A DNA stretch of 64,000 nucleotides from Symsagittifera roscoffensis (GCF_963678635.1 NC_087068.1:54398213-54462212); one strand, 5' to 3'; shown: positions 8,824 to 19,885, counted from the stretch's first letter. Numbers and translations: made by a program. Notes: generated by a model from the sequence alone, not told the origin.

Positions 8824-9393
8824 TCAAGTTAATTGAATTTTTTGTATGTAATCAATGATAAATTGCTGATTTTCGAGTAGATAGTCAAGTTCTTTGATTT
8901 TGATGTAAATTTGGGAAGATAACTCAAAGTTGAAAAATTTTTCAAAGCAGACTTCTGGAAATCTGATTCCAAACCGAATCAAGCAAGATTTTGAACTTTG
9001 AAAATCTTTAAAGAAATGAAGGAATAAAGAACTTTGCTGAGGTGTTTTTACAAATTTGGGTTTTGGATAGGGGATAAAATGAGTTTTTGATATATTATCG
9101 TACGACTTTTTAATCAATTTCAAATTCTCGAGAATAAACAAAATTTCTTTCCTTAAGAGGTGTAATTCAGCCGTAAGTTTAAAACTTTGATACGCAATAT
9201 GTGAATCAAAAGTAAACTCTTTGATTGAGTAAGTTTCTCTGAAGAGACCTTTACTTAGTATGACAACTCTATTTTGTACAATAAAGACGTCCAAAAAATT
9301 ATGAAAAAAGTAAGAGTCAACATCTATTTCATCAATAAGAAAATCAATTGGAATTTTTTCTTTTTTCTTATAAAGTAACTCGAGGAAGCTCAA
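8824..9393 (-). CDS. Unrecognised Maverick cargo protein lacking an ATG
   Basis: A 189-codon frame with no methionine codon anywhere. It is closed upstream by TGA and could start at TTG (9,393). It therefore either begins in an unseen upstream exon or has lost its start. The product is rich in Phe, Leu, Lys and Ile and mostly helical, with a central segment LLRKEILFILENLKLIKKSY that looks coiled. No known family recognised. Upstream non-coding DNA holds two GATTGGTTGATTT elements. Confidence 0.42.
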   Translation of the reverse strand: MSFLELLYKKKEKIPIDFLIDEIDVDSYFFHNFLDVFIVQNRVVILSKGLFRETYSIKEFTFDSHIAYQSFKLTAELHLLRKEILFILENLKLIKKSYDNISKTHFIPYPKPKFVKTPQQSSLFLHFFKDFQSSKSCLIRFGIRFPEVCFEKFFNFELSSQIYIKIKELDYLLENQQFIIDYIQKIQLT

Positions 9394-9773
9394 ATGTTTT
9401 TTGATAGACCTTTTTCAAATAATGACTAAGGTTTTTTAAAAAAAAATAAACAATTCACTTTTAGAAAATGCTGAATTCTGATTGGTTGATTTCCAACAAA
9501 CAGTGTAACTAAAAAAAAACACTCAATTCTGATTGGTTGATTTTCTCTAATAAAAAGCAAAAAAAACTTATTTCATTTTGATTTTTTTACGTTATAAGCA
9601 ACTGCTCTATATTTTGATTAACTACTTGAAATAAATTTCAAACATTTTTAACAATTCAAAGTAAGTAAAAATTATTTTTACTAATTTTTTTGGAACATTT
9701 TAAATCTCCCAATTTGATATGTACCAAGTACTAACAGCTTTACATTAATACCTAAAAATTCCCCCATTTTTAG
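9394..9773. promoter_or_regulatory. Divergent promoter region before DNA polymerase
   Basis: This 380 bp AT-rich gap lies between two outward genes. The element TTCTGATTGGTTGATTT occurs near 9,476 and 9,528; ATTGG is an inverted CCAAT box. CCCCCATTTTTAG directly precedes the polymerase ATG and fits a nematode splice or trans-splice acceptor. The right half (from 9,598) is repeated at 10,470. Confidence 0.45.
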
Positions 9774-10469
9774 ATGCCGTCGCTGAATAGAAACGAGAAA
9801 GTGCAGTGTGGGGATTGTGGAAACATGTATGTTCGTCAACATGCGGCTCGACATCAAAAAAGATGTGCTAAAGGATTTATTTCACGTGGCCAAAAAGCAT
9901 GCTCCATCAACTTCCAAGCAATCAACAGTTTGCTCGTCTTGTGAGCAGGAGTTTCCGAGTTACTACTCTCTCCAACAACATCGGAGAAAAGAACATGGGA
10001 CGAAACAACGGAAACCAAGTGATACGGTGGCAGACTTGAACAAGATTGTGGAGGAGGAAGGGGAAGATGGAGTGAAACTCAAAGAGGAGTTGAGTGCTTG
10101 TCAGCATTTCTTGGTGGACACTGAGATGGAGAACGGGAGGCATAAGGTATTTAACTTTCAAATGTCAAAGTTAGATACCAAGATTATCAACGAGAAGCTT
10201 GAAGAAGTCTTCAACAAGCTAGATTCCGCTGTAAAATCAAAATTGCTCTTAGATTTGTTCTCCGTAATGTCGAAACGGGAGAATATTGGTATTATTATGC
10301 ACACGAAAACAATACTTTGTTCGAAAAATCGCATTTACTGTGTACTAAAGCGGATTTGATTACAATCCAAGGAAAAGTTGAAAAGTTTGATATCGTGGAG
10401 CAATGCACCCAAGAACGTCAGAACACAAAGTGGAGGTTCAAGTTGATCACAAATGTTACTATTTTTGCT
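9598..10469. repeat. Tandem duplication of the polymerase 5' end, left unit
   Basis: Unit of about 872 bp carrying the promoter-proximal region and the first about 230 codons of DNA polymerase B. It is repeated immediately at 10470-11342. The only difference I can see is one extra T in a T-run (near 9,690 versus 10,563). Junction sequence GCTGCA is shared. Confidence 0.93.
9774..10469 (+). pseudogene. 5' fragment of Maverick DNA polymerase B (left duplicate)
   Basis: ATG at 9,774. The first frame gives two Cys followed by His residues (CGDCGNMYVRQHAARHQKRC), a zinc-finger-like start. A frameshift near 9,889 leads to a second C2H2 finger (CSSCEQEFPSYYSLQQHRRKEH). It stops at the tandem junction and cannot encode a polymerase by itself, but it shares its promoter with the full copy, so a truncated zinc-finger product is possible. 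Confidence 0.8.
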
Positions 10470-11342
10470 GCAACTGCTCTATATTTTGATTAACTACTTG
10501 AAATAAATTTCAAACATTTTTAACAATTCAAAGTAAGTAAAAATTATTTTTACTAATTTTTTTTGGAACATTTTAAATCTCCCAATTTGATATGTACCAA
10601 GTACTAACAGCTTTACATTAATACCTAAAAATTCCCCCATTTTTAGATGCCGTCGCTGAATAGAAACGAGAAAGTGCAGTGTGGGGATTGTGGAAACATG
10701 TATGTTCGTCAACATGCGGCTCGACATCAAAAAAGATGTGCTAAAGGATTTATTTCACGTGGCCAAAAAGCATGCTCCATCAACTTCCAAGCAATCAACA
10801 GTTTGCTCGTCTTGTGAGCAGGAGTTTCCGAGTTACTACTCTCTCCAACAACATCGGAGAAAAGAACATGGGACGAAACAACGGAAACCAAGTGATACGG
10901 TGGCAGACTTGAACAAGATTGTGGAGGAGGAAGGGGAAGATGGAGTGAAACTCAAAGAGGAGTTGAGTGCTTGTCAGCATTTCTTGGTGGACACTGAGAT
11001 GGAGAACGGGAGGCATAAGGTATTTAACTTTCAAATGTCAAAGTTAGATACCAAGATTATCAACGAGAAGCTTGAAGAAGTCTTCAACAAGCTAGATTCC
11101 GCTGTAAAATCAAAATTGCTCTTAGATTTGTTCTCCGTAATGTCGAAACGGGAGAATATTGGTATTATTATGCACACGAAAACAATACTTTGTTCGAAAA
11201 ATCGCATTTACTGTGTACTAAAGCGGATTTGATTACAATCCAAGGAAAAGTTGAAAAGTTTGATATCGTGGAGCAATGCACCCAAGAACGTCAGAACACA
11301 AAGTGGAGGTTCAAGTTGATCACAAATGTTACTATTTTTGCT
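10470..11342. repeat. Tandem duplication of the polymerase 5' end, right unit
   Basis: Right unit, continuous with the remainder of the polymerase gene. See 9598-10469. Confidence 0.93.
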
Positions 11343-14300
11343 GCACTTCTGAAAAACATTCCAATGGGATGTCCAGACTCTGTGTCGCCTGAACCTTTAC
11401 TGAAAAACGATTCAGTAAACTGTCTTTTATCGGATAAAGATAAACAACCATACAGAGATCATCTTTGTCTTTTCCGTGCATTAACAATGTATTTGCATGG
11501 TCATAGTAACCTCGATGCTCATACATCTGAGCTGTTTACAGAGTTTATATCAAAATCTGGATACGATCCGAAGAATTTTCGTGGAGTGTCAATCGATGAT
11601 TTACCTGTTGTAGAGGGAATAGTTGAACGAAACATATTCATTTACGATTTTGTTATTCAAGAAGGAAAATATGTTGGAGAATTAGCCAGGCGAAGTATTG
11701 GAAAATTTGAAAAAACGGTGAAATTGCTAAGATTCAACAACCATATTATTCACACGAATGATATTGATTCCTTCTTCAAGTGTTTTCGATGTCCTAGCTG
11801 TGACTGTTTCTTCAACAGATCAGACAACTTCAACCGACATCTTCTAACTTGTAAAGATCGAGTGCGACATATTTATCCCAAAAATGCGTACAAACTACGG
11901 GAAACAATATTCGAGAAATTGGATGGTTTCAACATTCCCTACACTGAAGATCAGAAATTGTTTAGCAATGTTGCAGTTTTTGATTTCGAATCGATTTGTG
12001 TTCCCACAGAAGAATTGAAAGCAACTGAAACAATTACTTGGATTGGAAAACATGTCCCTATTTCCGTATCAATATCTTCAAATCTGCAAGATGCTCCAAT
12101 TTTCTTGTGTGAAAAAGATCCAGAACTTCTAATAATTGCTTTTGTTTCCAGCTTGGAACTTCTGGCTGAAAAAAGTAAACTACAAATGAGAACCAAGTTT
12201 CAAGAAATCGAAAACACTGTCAATGATTGAGTCAAAAAAAATCTTTGATAAGCTTAATGCTAGAACTTTAACTAAAAGACTAGAAGTCTTCGATTATGAA
12301 GATGAAAGTGTTGAGGATGGCGACGAAGATGACATGTCAACACAATTCTTGAGAATTCAAAAAAATCAGTTGATCGACTTGAAACAGCATTTAGAGCGCT
12401 ATGTTAATACCTTACCGGTGTTCGGTTTCAATAGCGGCAGATACGATCTGAACCTTATCAAATCTTATTTGATTCTATACCTTATATGTGATAAAGAAAT
12501 CGAACCAACAGTCATTAAAAAAGCAAATGACTTCATATCATTCAAATTTGGAGATGTTCAGTTTTTGGAGGGGCAACAACATTGGATTCGTTTCTGAAAG
12601 CCTATAAAGCAAGTGAGGCCAAAGGTTTTTTCCCTTACAAATGGTTTGACAGTCCAGACAAGCTTGACTGTACGGAGTTGCCTCCATATGAAACCTTTTT
12701 CAGCAAACTGAGAAACCACAACTCTCTCGAGAAAGATTTCAACGATTACCAAAAATTGGTTAATGGAGGACTTGATCAACAAAGTGCGCTGAAAAAGTTG
12801 CGTATTCAATCAATTCCACCAACAGGTTTTGAAAATTATTCGTATTTGAAAAACATCTGGGAACAACAAAGCATGATTACTTTCAAAGACTTCTTACGAT
12901 GGTACAACAACAAAGATGTTGTTCCTACTCTTGAAGCTATGCAAAAATGATAAAGTTTTACCATGATAAGGGAATTGACATGCTGAAACTGGGATGCACG
13001 CTTCCAAATCTTGCAAATATCTGCTTACACAAGTCGACAAATCACAAATTTTACCCGTTCTTTGAAGGAGATAAAGATTTATGTGAGAAAATTAGAGAAG
13101 ACACGACTGGTGGTCCATCAATAGTTTTTACGCGAAAAGCTGTTGTCGATCAAACTTATATTCGTAACTCGTCAAATATTTGTAAGACAATTGTTGGAAT
13201 TGACGCTAGCCAATTATATCCATTCTCAATGTGTCAAGATATGCCAAACGGACTTTACACAAGATAGGGTATGACTCTGAAACTGATCGTTTTAAAGCTA
13301 GAAATAACAGAACAAGAAATTTCGAGAACATGATTATGTCCTTTCATCAAGAATTGAGACCAGAGTGTAAAATTCAGAGTTTTTACACAACCGGAAAGCA
13401 GAAAAAAATTGACTGTTTTCATGTTGATGGTTACTGTGATCACTGTAAAACAGTATTTGAAGCTATGGGTTGCTACTATCATTTCTGCTCATGTCAAGAA
13501 ACCCGTCCATCGTTGTCAGAACAAGATATTGAAAGGGGGAAATAAGAAGCGAGAAATGGATGAGTTGAGACGAGAGTACATAAAAGAAAGAGGTTACAAA
13601 ATTCAGGAAAAGTGGGAGTGTGAGTGGTGGAAGCATTTCAAAACAGATTCGTCAATCAAGAATCATGTCAAGACAAAGTTTCCTTACAAAAGACCTCTGT
13701 CTACTGATTCTTTACTTAAAAAAATAAAGAACAGATCTCTTTTTGGTTATGTGCAATGCGATTTAATAGTTCCTGACGAGTTGAAGCCTACATTTTCAAA
13801 TTTTCCTCCAATATTCAAAAACATTGACGTCTCCCGAAACGATATTGGAGAATACATGAAAAAATATGCCGAAGAAAACGATTTGCTGAAAAACCCACAA
13901 TGAATGTTGATTTCCAGTTTTAAATTAGAGAATGATACAATCATCACACCTCTTCTTAACTTCTATCTAAGTCTTGGACTTCATTGTACAAAAATTTTTC
14001 GATTTGTTGAGTACACACCTAGGAAATGTTTCAACAAATTTGTTCAATCTGTTGTTGATGCTCGACGAGAAGGAGACGAGAATCCACATTCTGGAGTTCT
14101 TGCTGAGACGATGAAGCTTCTCGGTAACAGTTCGTACGGTTATCAAATTATGGACAGATCCAGACACACGATAACCAAATATCTCGGCGATGAGAAGACA
14201 CACAAAGCAATAAATGAGAAGTTTTTAAAGCGGTTGAATATTGTGAAAAAGGACTTATATGAAGTAGAACTATTGAAGTCAACAATTGAACATAGAGAAC

Positions 14301-15007
14301 CAATTATTGTAGGTTTTTTCGTTCTTCAGTACGCCAAACTTAGAATGTTGGAGTTATACTACAACTTCTTCCACAAGTATTGCGATGAGAATAAATTCGA
14401 GGAGTTGGAGATGGATACGGACTCTTTGTATCTAGCATTAGCAGAAGATAGTCTGGACGATTGTATATTACCAGAGAAGAAAGCTCAGTGGACACTTATT
14501 CGTCGAAATGATTGTAGAGATGACTTTATAGCTGATGCAGATAAGAGTTTTTTTCCACGTACATGCTGCGCTGTTCACAAAAAGCATGACAAACGAGAAC
14601 CTGGATTATTCACAGAAAAATTTTGCTGTACTGAAATGTTGTGCCTGTGCAGCAAGACGCATTGCTGCTATGATAGTAAGAGCGACAAATTCAAATTTAA
14701 CAGCAAAGGGCTCAACAAAAGAACGCTAGAAGACACTGGGGATGGACCAATGTCTAAATACAGACGATTTCTTGACGAAGCTGTAAATTTGAAGTCGACC
14801 AATCGCGGATTCAAAGCCTCCAACCATTTAGTTGGAATATATGAACAAACTAAAAAAGGACTCAGTTACTTTTACCCGAAAAGGGAGGTACTTAATGATG
14901 GAATACATACTAAGCCCTTGAATTTGCAAGTTTATTCTATAAACTGTAGTAAAACTTCATACCATACATTGATTTATATGTTATTCAACTTTTCAACTGT
15001 ATTATAA
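10647..15007 (+). pseudogene. Maverick protein-primed DNA polymerase B, about seven frame breaks
   Basis: Family B polymerase that replicates the transposon. ATG at 10,647; zinc-finger N-terminus as in the left duplicate; another C2H2 finger near 11,789 (CPSCDCFFNRSDNFNRHLLTC). Exonuclease motif I FDFESI lies near 11,981 and motif II FGFNSGRYDLN near 12,420. Palm motif A DASQLYPF is near 13,202, motif B KLLGNSSYG near 14,114 and motif C DTDS near 14,415. The C-terminal Cys-rich thumb region ends with the EQTKKGLSYFYPKR block near 14,845. Breaks occur near 10,762, 11,150, 12,225, 12,570 (G-run), 12,947 (A-run), 13,260 and 13,520, plus an in-frame TGA at 13,901-13,903. All catalytic motifs survive. 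Confidence 0.92.
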
Positions 15008-15392
15008 CAATTTACAGTAATTTAATTTTTTTTTTTGTAAAAAATTAATTTCTTCTTTGAAGCTTCAGTTAGGTTTCAGCATAGTTTCAGACACTTTCAA
15101 TTTAAACTCTAATGGTTTAAAACAAAATAAAAACCATATCTTAAAACAATGAAAAAATCTAAAACCTATCGCATTGGTGTAGAGAATCTTAAAAAATGGT
15201 AAGATCGGGCGCCAAAAATTTTTCTGAAATTTACCATCTGAAACCTACCATCTTAATACATGGGATAACTATTCCCTACCTTAATACATTGTAGACTCTA
15301 TATCCAATCTTGATACATAGCTGGGAGACCGGATGTTCTATTCCCTATCTTAATACATGGGGGTCTACCACCACCCCCCCCCCCCCCCCCCC
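15008..15392. other. Non-coding 3' flank of the Maverick and poly-C junction
   Basis: No gene. Contains irregular repeats of CTTAATACAT or CTTGATACAT (five or so between 15,250 and 15,360) alternating with ATTCCCTA. It ends in 19 consecutive C at 15,374-15,392, after which the sequence is retrotransposon A. No terminal inverted repeat could be confirmed. The poly-C may mark a weak point in the assembly. Confidence 0.6.
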
Positions 15393-16514
15393 TGATCGCC
15401 TCACACATATACTACTGATACCCGGTACATTTCGTAGCTGTGAATGTGAAGAGTACGAGAATTATCGTGGATCAAACCTTCTCAGTGTCGAAATGTGTGA
15501 GACTGGCGAGAAGGTCCAAGAAATTTTACGAGTTGCTATGTAAGATGTTCTCAGCAGTTCCAGAGAGAACCAAGGAAGAGTTGGAATCGATACTAGGAAA
15601 GAAGTTCATGGGATACGTGATCGGGAACTTCAGTGACTTTGAGAGACAGAAACAGAGAGGATCAACTGTTACAGATTAAAATACAGTAGACGAGAATGAT
15701 GAAGTCCACCGAGTGATGATGGAAGTGAAACCATTACTGGAAGCTTCGGGAAAACGTAATTGGAGGAGCATCATGTTGACACATGACGAGTTTCCCTGCC
15801 ACTGCTTGCTGCAGACCTGGTGGTATCCCAAGCGTAGTAATCTGGTGTTGATCTGGGACTCTGGAGAGATGCTCTCCATGGGTTTACCAGACTCATCACA
15901 GCCCATAACAATAGTGATAGTGGGAGTTATGATAGCGATACGATGGCTGGAAGCTCATGTGAAAGAAAACAAAAGACAGGAGGCACCGTCGAGAGAACAG
16001 TTGCGGAAATTAGATTGTCTAAAAGATTTAGATCTTTTTGAGACAATGTGCAAAATTCTAAACATTCTGATGGAAGGGAAGAAGATATGGGCAAGAAAAC
16101 GATTGATGCCATGGTTCAGAGCTAACATGACTGCATGGTTGTACGAATATGCTAAGTGTAATAGGCATAGTGTACAGTGAATATCAGCTGGACATTGGAG
16201 CGGGAGCTTTCAAGCGAGCTCTCCTGACTCATCGGAATGCAGTGACCACCGCTGTGAAAAGAATTTCCAGGAAAAGTGAACGTAGTGGAAAGGAGAAGGC
16301 AGAGATGTTAAAAGAAGATTTGGAGAGAAATGTGACGTTTTGTCTCCACAACAGCTTCTGAGGGAACAGAGAACCTAACGTGGATCCCCTACCTTGTTGC
16401 AAACAAAGGGTTGAAGAGCAGAAGTGTTGGAGGACGGCTTCCAACAGTGTCAGGATAGCTAACGACGTGTTGCAGGGCACAGAAACTGAAAGTGCAGAGT
16501 CATTATCACAGTAG
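15393..16514 (+). pseudogene. Element A: terminal accessory protein, truncated and broken
   Basis: Homologous to the terminal proteins at 37,209-38,384 (B) and 62,594-63,934 (D). Shared blocks include CVRLARRS, the PCHCLLQTWWYP motif near 15,795, LLTHRNAVTTAVKR near 16,222 and LHNSF near 16,350. Its 5' part is missing at the poly-C junction. Lesions include a stop near 15,678, a frameshift near 16,170 and a stop after LHNSF. It is older than the B copy, which is nested in the same element. Confidence 0.8.
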
Positions 16515-17308
16515 AAGGAGATGGAAGGAGATGGAATATTGACGAATGGTCGAAAAACAAGATGCAAAAAGAGACGAAATAAGAAGAATTTAGAAGTTTT
16601 AGAACTTCTAAACGACGAAAAAAGAAGAAAACAAAGGAGTGATGAAGAAAAAATTAAAACTCAGAATTGTTTTATGTGTGTGAAAAAACTCAAGTGAGAA
16701 ACCAAGCAACCAAGTTGTAATTGAAAACTGAAACATTTGGTTGAGTTTTGAAGTTGTTGCATTTATAAATTTGCATTTTGATTTTAATTAAGTGGCTTCA
16801 GAGACACTTACTTACTATTTATATAGAAAGGCTTGAGTGAAAGAGTATATTTAAATATTCCAGCCTGCATGACTGTTTTTAATCAGCTAGGAGAACTGAT
16901 CACTTTGTGGTGACATGAAAGGCTTGGATAATCTCTCGAAGAGGGAGATTGTTTCATTGTTCTTTCTAACCACATAGTTTCTTGATTTTAAAATTCAGGA
17001 CAATAACAAGCAAGATTTCCGAAGGGAAGAAGCATAGTAGGATAATTTTAGCTTGTTGGTTGGCAGGACTGTCCTGCAAATCAACACCTTTTAAATCTAG
17101 GAGAAAAAGTTTTTACTCAGGACATTGACATTGGAATTCGGAAAACATGTTTTTATCTTAGGTCATATCCTCAATGTGCACATTAATGAAAGATTTTGAA
17201 GGAGTATGATGTCATTTATATTCTGCAGTGAGTCGATATGACGTGGATAAAAGTCTGTTCGATGACACTATACCTATTTTACGAGCATTGCGAGATTCAA
17301 TGAGGACA
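16515..17308 (+). other. Element A: 3' untranslated region up to the B insertion
   Basis: No gene seen in these 794 bp. The last bases, CAATGAGGACA, match the sequence found just before the polypurine tract of related copies (CAATAGGGACATTGA in C). The sequence is interrupted here by the 5' LTR of B and appears to resume at about 39,724. Confidence 0.6.
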
Positions 17309-18205
17309 TGTGCAAGTCGGTCATATCTGGAAGTTTGACCTTGAGGGACACGAATATACGTGATTTTGGAGTGAAGTTTTATTTTTCAAAATTTCGAATG
17401 GAGCCTGTCATTCTCAGTTTTCTCGCGACAACTGAAAACAAAAATGTGAAAAAAGAGAACGATAAAATTTACAATCGCGGGAAAGTACTTAAGAAAACAG
17501 CGAGAAATTGCTATTCGCAATTTCCAGATACAAAATAAGACACGAGTAGAGCCGTCTTATCCTGAAATAGGAGGCAAGATAATCACGAGAGAAGAGTACA
17601 ATTATTCGAACTGAACCAGAGTGAACCTTCAATGGAAAGGTGGACAGCTGGAGTGTCCCAATGTTTCAGACAAAAACTTCAATTCTAGAGTCAAAACTTA
17701 TTTCCTTTATTAAAACTGATTAGTATTCAACTTCTCAAGTTATTGTATTTAATTCTCGAGTTGCTCATAAATTTAATTACTCCCTATTCTCGAGTGTGTC
17801 GACATGTGAGTTCCAAATTTAGTTTTCTCGAGTGTGTTTTATGATTGTTATGTTGAGATAAGGCGAGTTTTAGGTTGATCCATCTGAAATGGATCAAAGT
17901 TCAACTGTCCAATAAAAAGTAATTTAACGGATTGTTCCGACCCTGTTTTTAACGGCGTTCGTGTATTTTGGGTATTACGAGACCTAAGTATGGGAGCGTT
18001 TTTATTTTCTAGAGTGGGGGGATATTTTGGTAGTAGCCTTTAAGCTGTAACGGGTTCTAGTCTCATGTCGCAAGCGAGCCGAATTGGCTCCGACCGTTCT
18101 TGAGGTAGAAAAACACAAGAGATAGTGTCCCTGACTCTTGAGCCAATGGTTATAGGGCCTATTTTTCTTAAGCCTCATATGTGACCGAAGTAGGCGACTG
18201 TTACA
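17309..18205 (+). repeat. Element B 5' LTR
   Basis: Starts TGTGCAAGTCGG and ends TGTTACA, matching the 3' LTR at 38,822. Contains three TTCTCGAG elements (17753-17760, 17787-17794, 17825-17832) and one TTCTCAAG (17732-17739). A palindrome at 17875-17897 and AATAAA at 17911-17916 follow. No clear TATA box was found. The end and flanks of this LTR lead into the primer-binding site region at 18,217. Confidence 0.92.
17875..17916 (+). promoter_or_regulatory. LTR stem-loop next to a polyadenylation signal (element B)
   Basis: TTGATCCAT, loop CTGAA, ATGGATCAA: a 9-bp perfect stem at 17875-17897, 13 bp before AATAAA (17911-17916). The same arrangement occurs in the 3' LTR (39395-39417, AATAAA at 39431). 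Weaker versions occur in the LTR families of C (41599-41617) and A (40344-40358), so the element predates these LTRs. Confidence 0.65.
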
Positions 18206-18216
18206 TAGTGTTTTCA

Positions 18217-18230
18217 TGGCGCTCCTGGGT
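18217..18230 (+). promoter_or_regulatory. Candidate primer-binding site of element B
   Basis: TGGCGCTCCTGGGT lies 11 bp after the LTR end and begins with the TGG that pairs with a tRNA CCA end. The same core, GGGCGCTCCTGGG, directly follows the 5' LTR of C at 41,930. I could not match it to a specific tRNA from memory. Confidence 0.55.
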
Positions 18231-18275
18231 GTTTTAACGACATCATGACTACGGAGTCGAACCCACTTGACACAG

Positions 18276-18300
18276 CTCCGGGCTGCATGCCCATTCTAGA
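18276..18300 (+). other. Conserved leader hairpin (element B)
   Basis: GGGC (18280-18283), loop TGCAT, GCCC (18289-18292), set in GCTCCGGGC...ATGCCC...TAGAG. C has the same block with a longer stem at 42,007-42,020. Position just behind the primer-binding site suits a dimerisation or packaging signal; that role is inferred. Confidence 0.5.
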
Positions 18301-18436
18301 GTACCGGTGGTACGGTTCAGCAGGAACGTGTAAATTTTCCGTTTGTACCGTGATAGCTTTTTAAGAAAACTTGAGAAAACTTCCTGGTACGCTCTCCGAA
18401 CGAGGCCTAGCTAACCGAGTAAGGGGGGTAACTAGG

Positions 18437-18534
18437 GGGACAAAAACACGAGCAAAAAGACAAAAAGCGAAACAAAAACAAGAAAAAAGTATAGAAAAAG
18501 GAACAAAAACCATAAAACAAAAAAGACAACTACT
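18437..18534 (+). other. A-rich leader tract (element B)
   Basis: About 100 nt of almost pure A with scattered C and G (AAAAAGACAAAAAGCGAAAC type). C holds an equivalent tract at 42,176-42,325 in the same position relative to the LTR and hairpin. The tract is probably unstructured; function unknown. Confidence 0.5.
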
Positions 18535-18701
18535 TTGATACCAGATCATTTGGATCAAACCTTTATATTAATTAGATAGTATACCCATACTGTTTTATAA
18601 GACCGATCGTTTCGATCAATCTAGCAATCTAAACCAGTGACTTCAATAAGGTGCCCGAGTGGGGGGCGTTGTTAAGGGTTTTCAGATGGATTGCAACCTA
18701 G

Positions 18702-18975
18702 CCAGACCACTAGGAGACTTGACTGGAAAAGGTGACCAGCCGAGTGGGAAAGTGGTTCACAAGGACTGAACCGGACCACTAGGAGACTTGACTGGAAAAG
18801 GTGACCAGCCGAGTGGGAAAGTGGTTCACGAGGGTTGAACCAGACCACTAGGAGACTTGACTGGAAGAGGTGACAAGCCGAGTGGGAAAGTGGTTCAGAG
18901 GGACTGAGCTGAACCGCTAGGAAACTTGACTGGAAGAGGTGACCAGCCAAGTGGGAAAGTGGTGCTGCTGTCAAG
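18702..18975 (+). repeat. Leader tandem repeat, four units of 68-69 bp
   Basis: Units beginning GACCACTAGGAGACTTGACT start at 18705, 18774, 18843 and (diverged) 18911. Each contains GGTGACCAGCCGAGTGGGAAAG. They lie in the non-coding leader and are not found in C. Confidence 0.9.
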
Positions 18976-19885
18976 TGCAGTGCACGTCAACGGAGACAAC
19001 CAGCACGGGATCACTACAAGAGGACGCACAGGGGTGTTCTCAAGTTGGGCAAACGGGTATCGTTAAAATCCGCATTACATTATAGGAGTTAAGTGTAAAA
19101 TTGGATAAGCGGAGCCCCATTGTTTTGAGGAAGTTTTTACACAAGCAGGCCTGGAAACAGGTCTACGGTTTTCTCTCGAGAGGTTTAGCACCCGGCGCTT
19201 AAGGGATTTTTCGGCTTAAGAGGGGGGCTAAAGAGGGGGGAGGTTAGAAGGAGGGCTGGTTAGGTTAGAGGTTAGCGGTTGTAAATTGTAAAAAGGGGGG
19301 ACACGTTAGAGTAACTAATTGTTCGGCATCGTCGATTTAGTTACATTAGATACTTACACGCGTTGGTTATAAGTAGCGGATTTCCAAATTTAACATCGAG
19401 TTAAGGTAGGTACCCTGGTTGGATCGGTAGGGGGGAAAGGACATAGACAGTTTTTGTGATACCCCATAAGATCGCTAGCAGGGGGGAGGAAAACGCGTGG
19501 CAATCGGGTACCAGACATTTTTTCGGACAAAGATTGACATCTGTCAACCTTGAATTTTAGGTGGGAACATCTCTCTGTTTTTGAAATTTTTCCTGTTTAA
19601 ATTTTTACGTTTTGGTGAATATTTGTTGTTGATATACGAACGAACAGGTGATCACAAGATACCTGCGGGGAATTTAGGGTTTCAAAAAGCCTGAAAAAAC
19701 GAGAGGGAGATAAATACAGGGGGTCAGTATTTGGGTTTTTGCCATCAAGATAGGGATTTTGGGAAAATTTTTACTAGAGCTCAAGTGGTGGTAAACGGTA
19801 CAGTGGTTCAAGAGTCCCCACAACGAAGAAGAAGAGATCCTATATCCAGACACTCAGTGACAAGTTTTGGGACAGTACCGAAGAA

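Larger units (their letters stand above)
1..15392. mobile_element. Degenerate Maverick/Polinton transposon (left part outside window)
   Basis: The block combines the hallmark Maverick genes: protein-primed DNA polymerase B, rve integrase, FtsK/HerA-type packaging ATPase and a penton-like minor capsid protein. Replication and structural genes face away from each other, with unrecognised cargo genes between them. Nearly every conserved gene carries single-base frameshifts or stops. The left end is cut by the window edge. The right boundary is set at the poly-C run at 15,374-15,392, beyond which retrotransposon sequence begins. I could not identify terminal inverted repeats. No major capsid or adenain-like protease is visible. 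Confidence 0.88.

Noticed and set aside
11951-12196. Antisense frames across the polymerase gene
   Set aside because: Shadows of conserved plus-strand codons.
12223-13550. Short introns explaining the polymerase frame changes
   Set aside because: At each break the protein-like sequence continues with a one- or two-base offset and no GT...AG segment of usual size fits, so indels are more likely.
18251-18264. tRNA B-box-like sequence (GGTTCGACTCC on the minus strand) in the B leader
   Set aside because: No acceptor, D or anticodon arms at proper spacing; not conserved in C.
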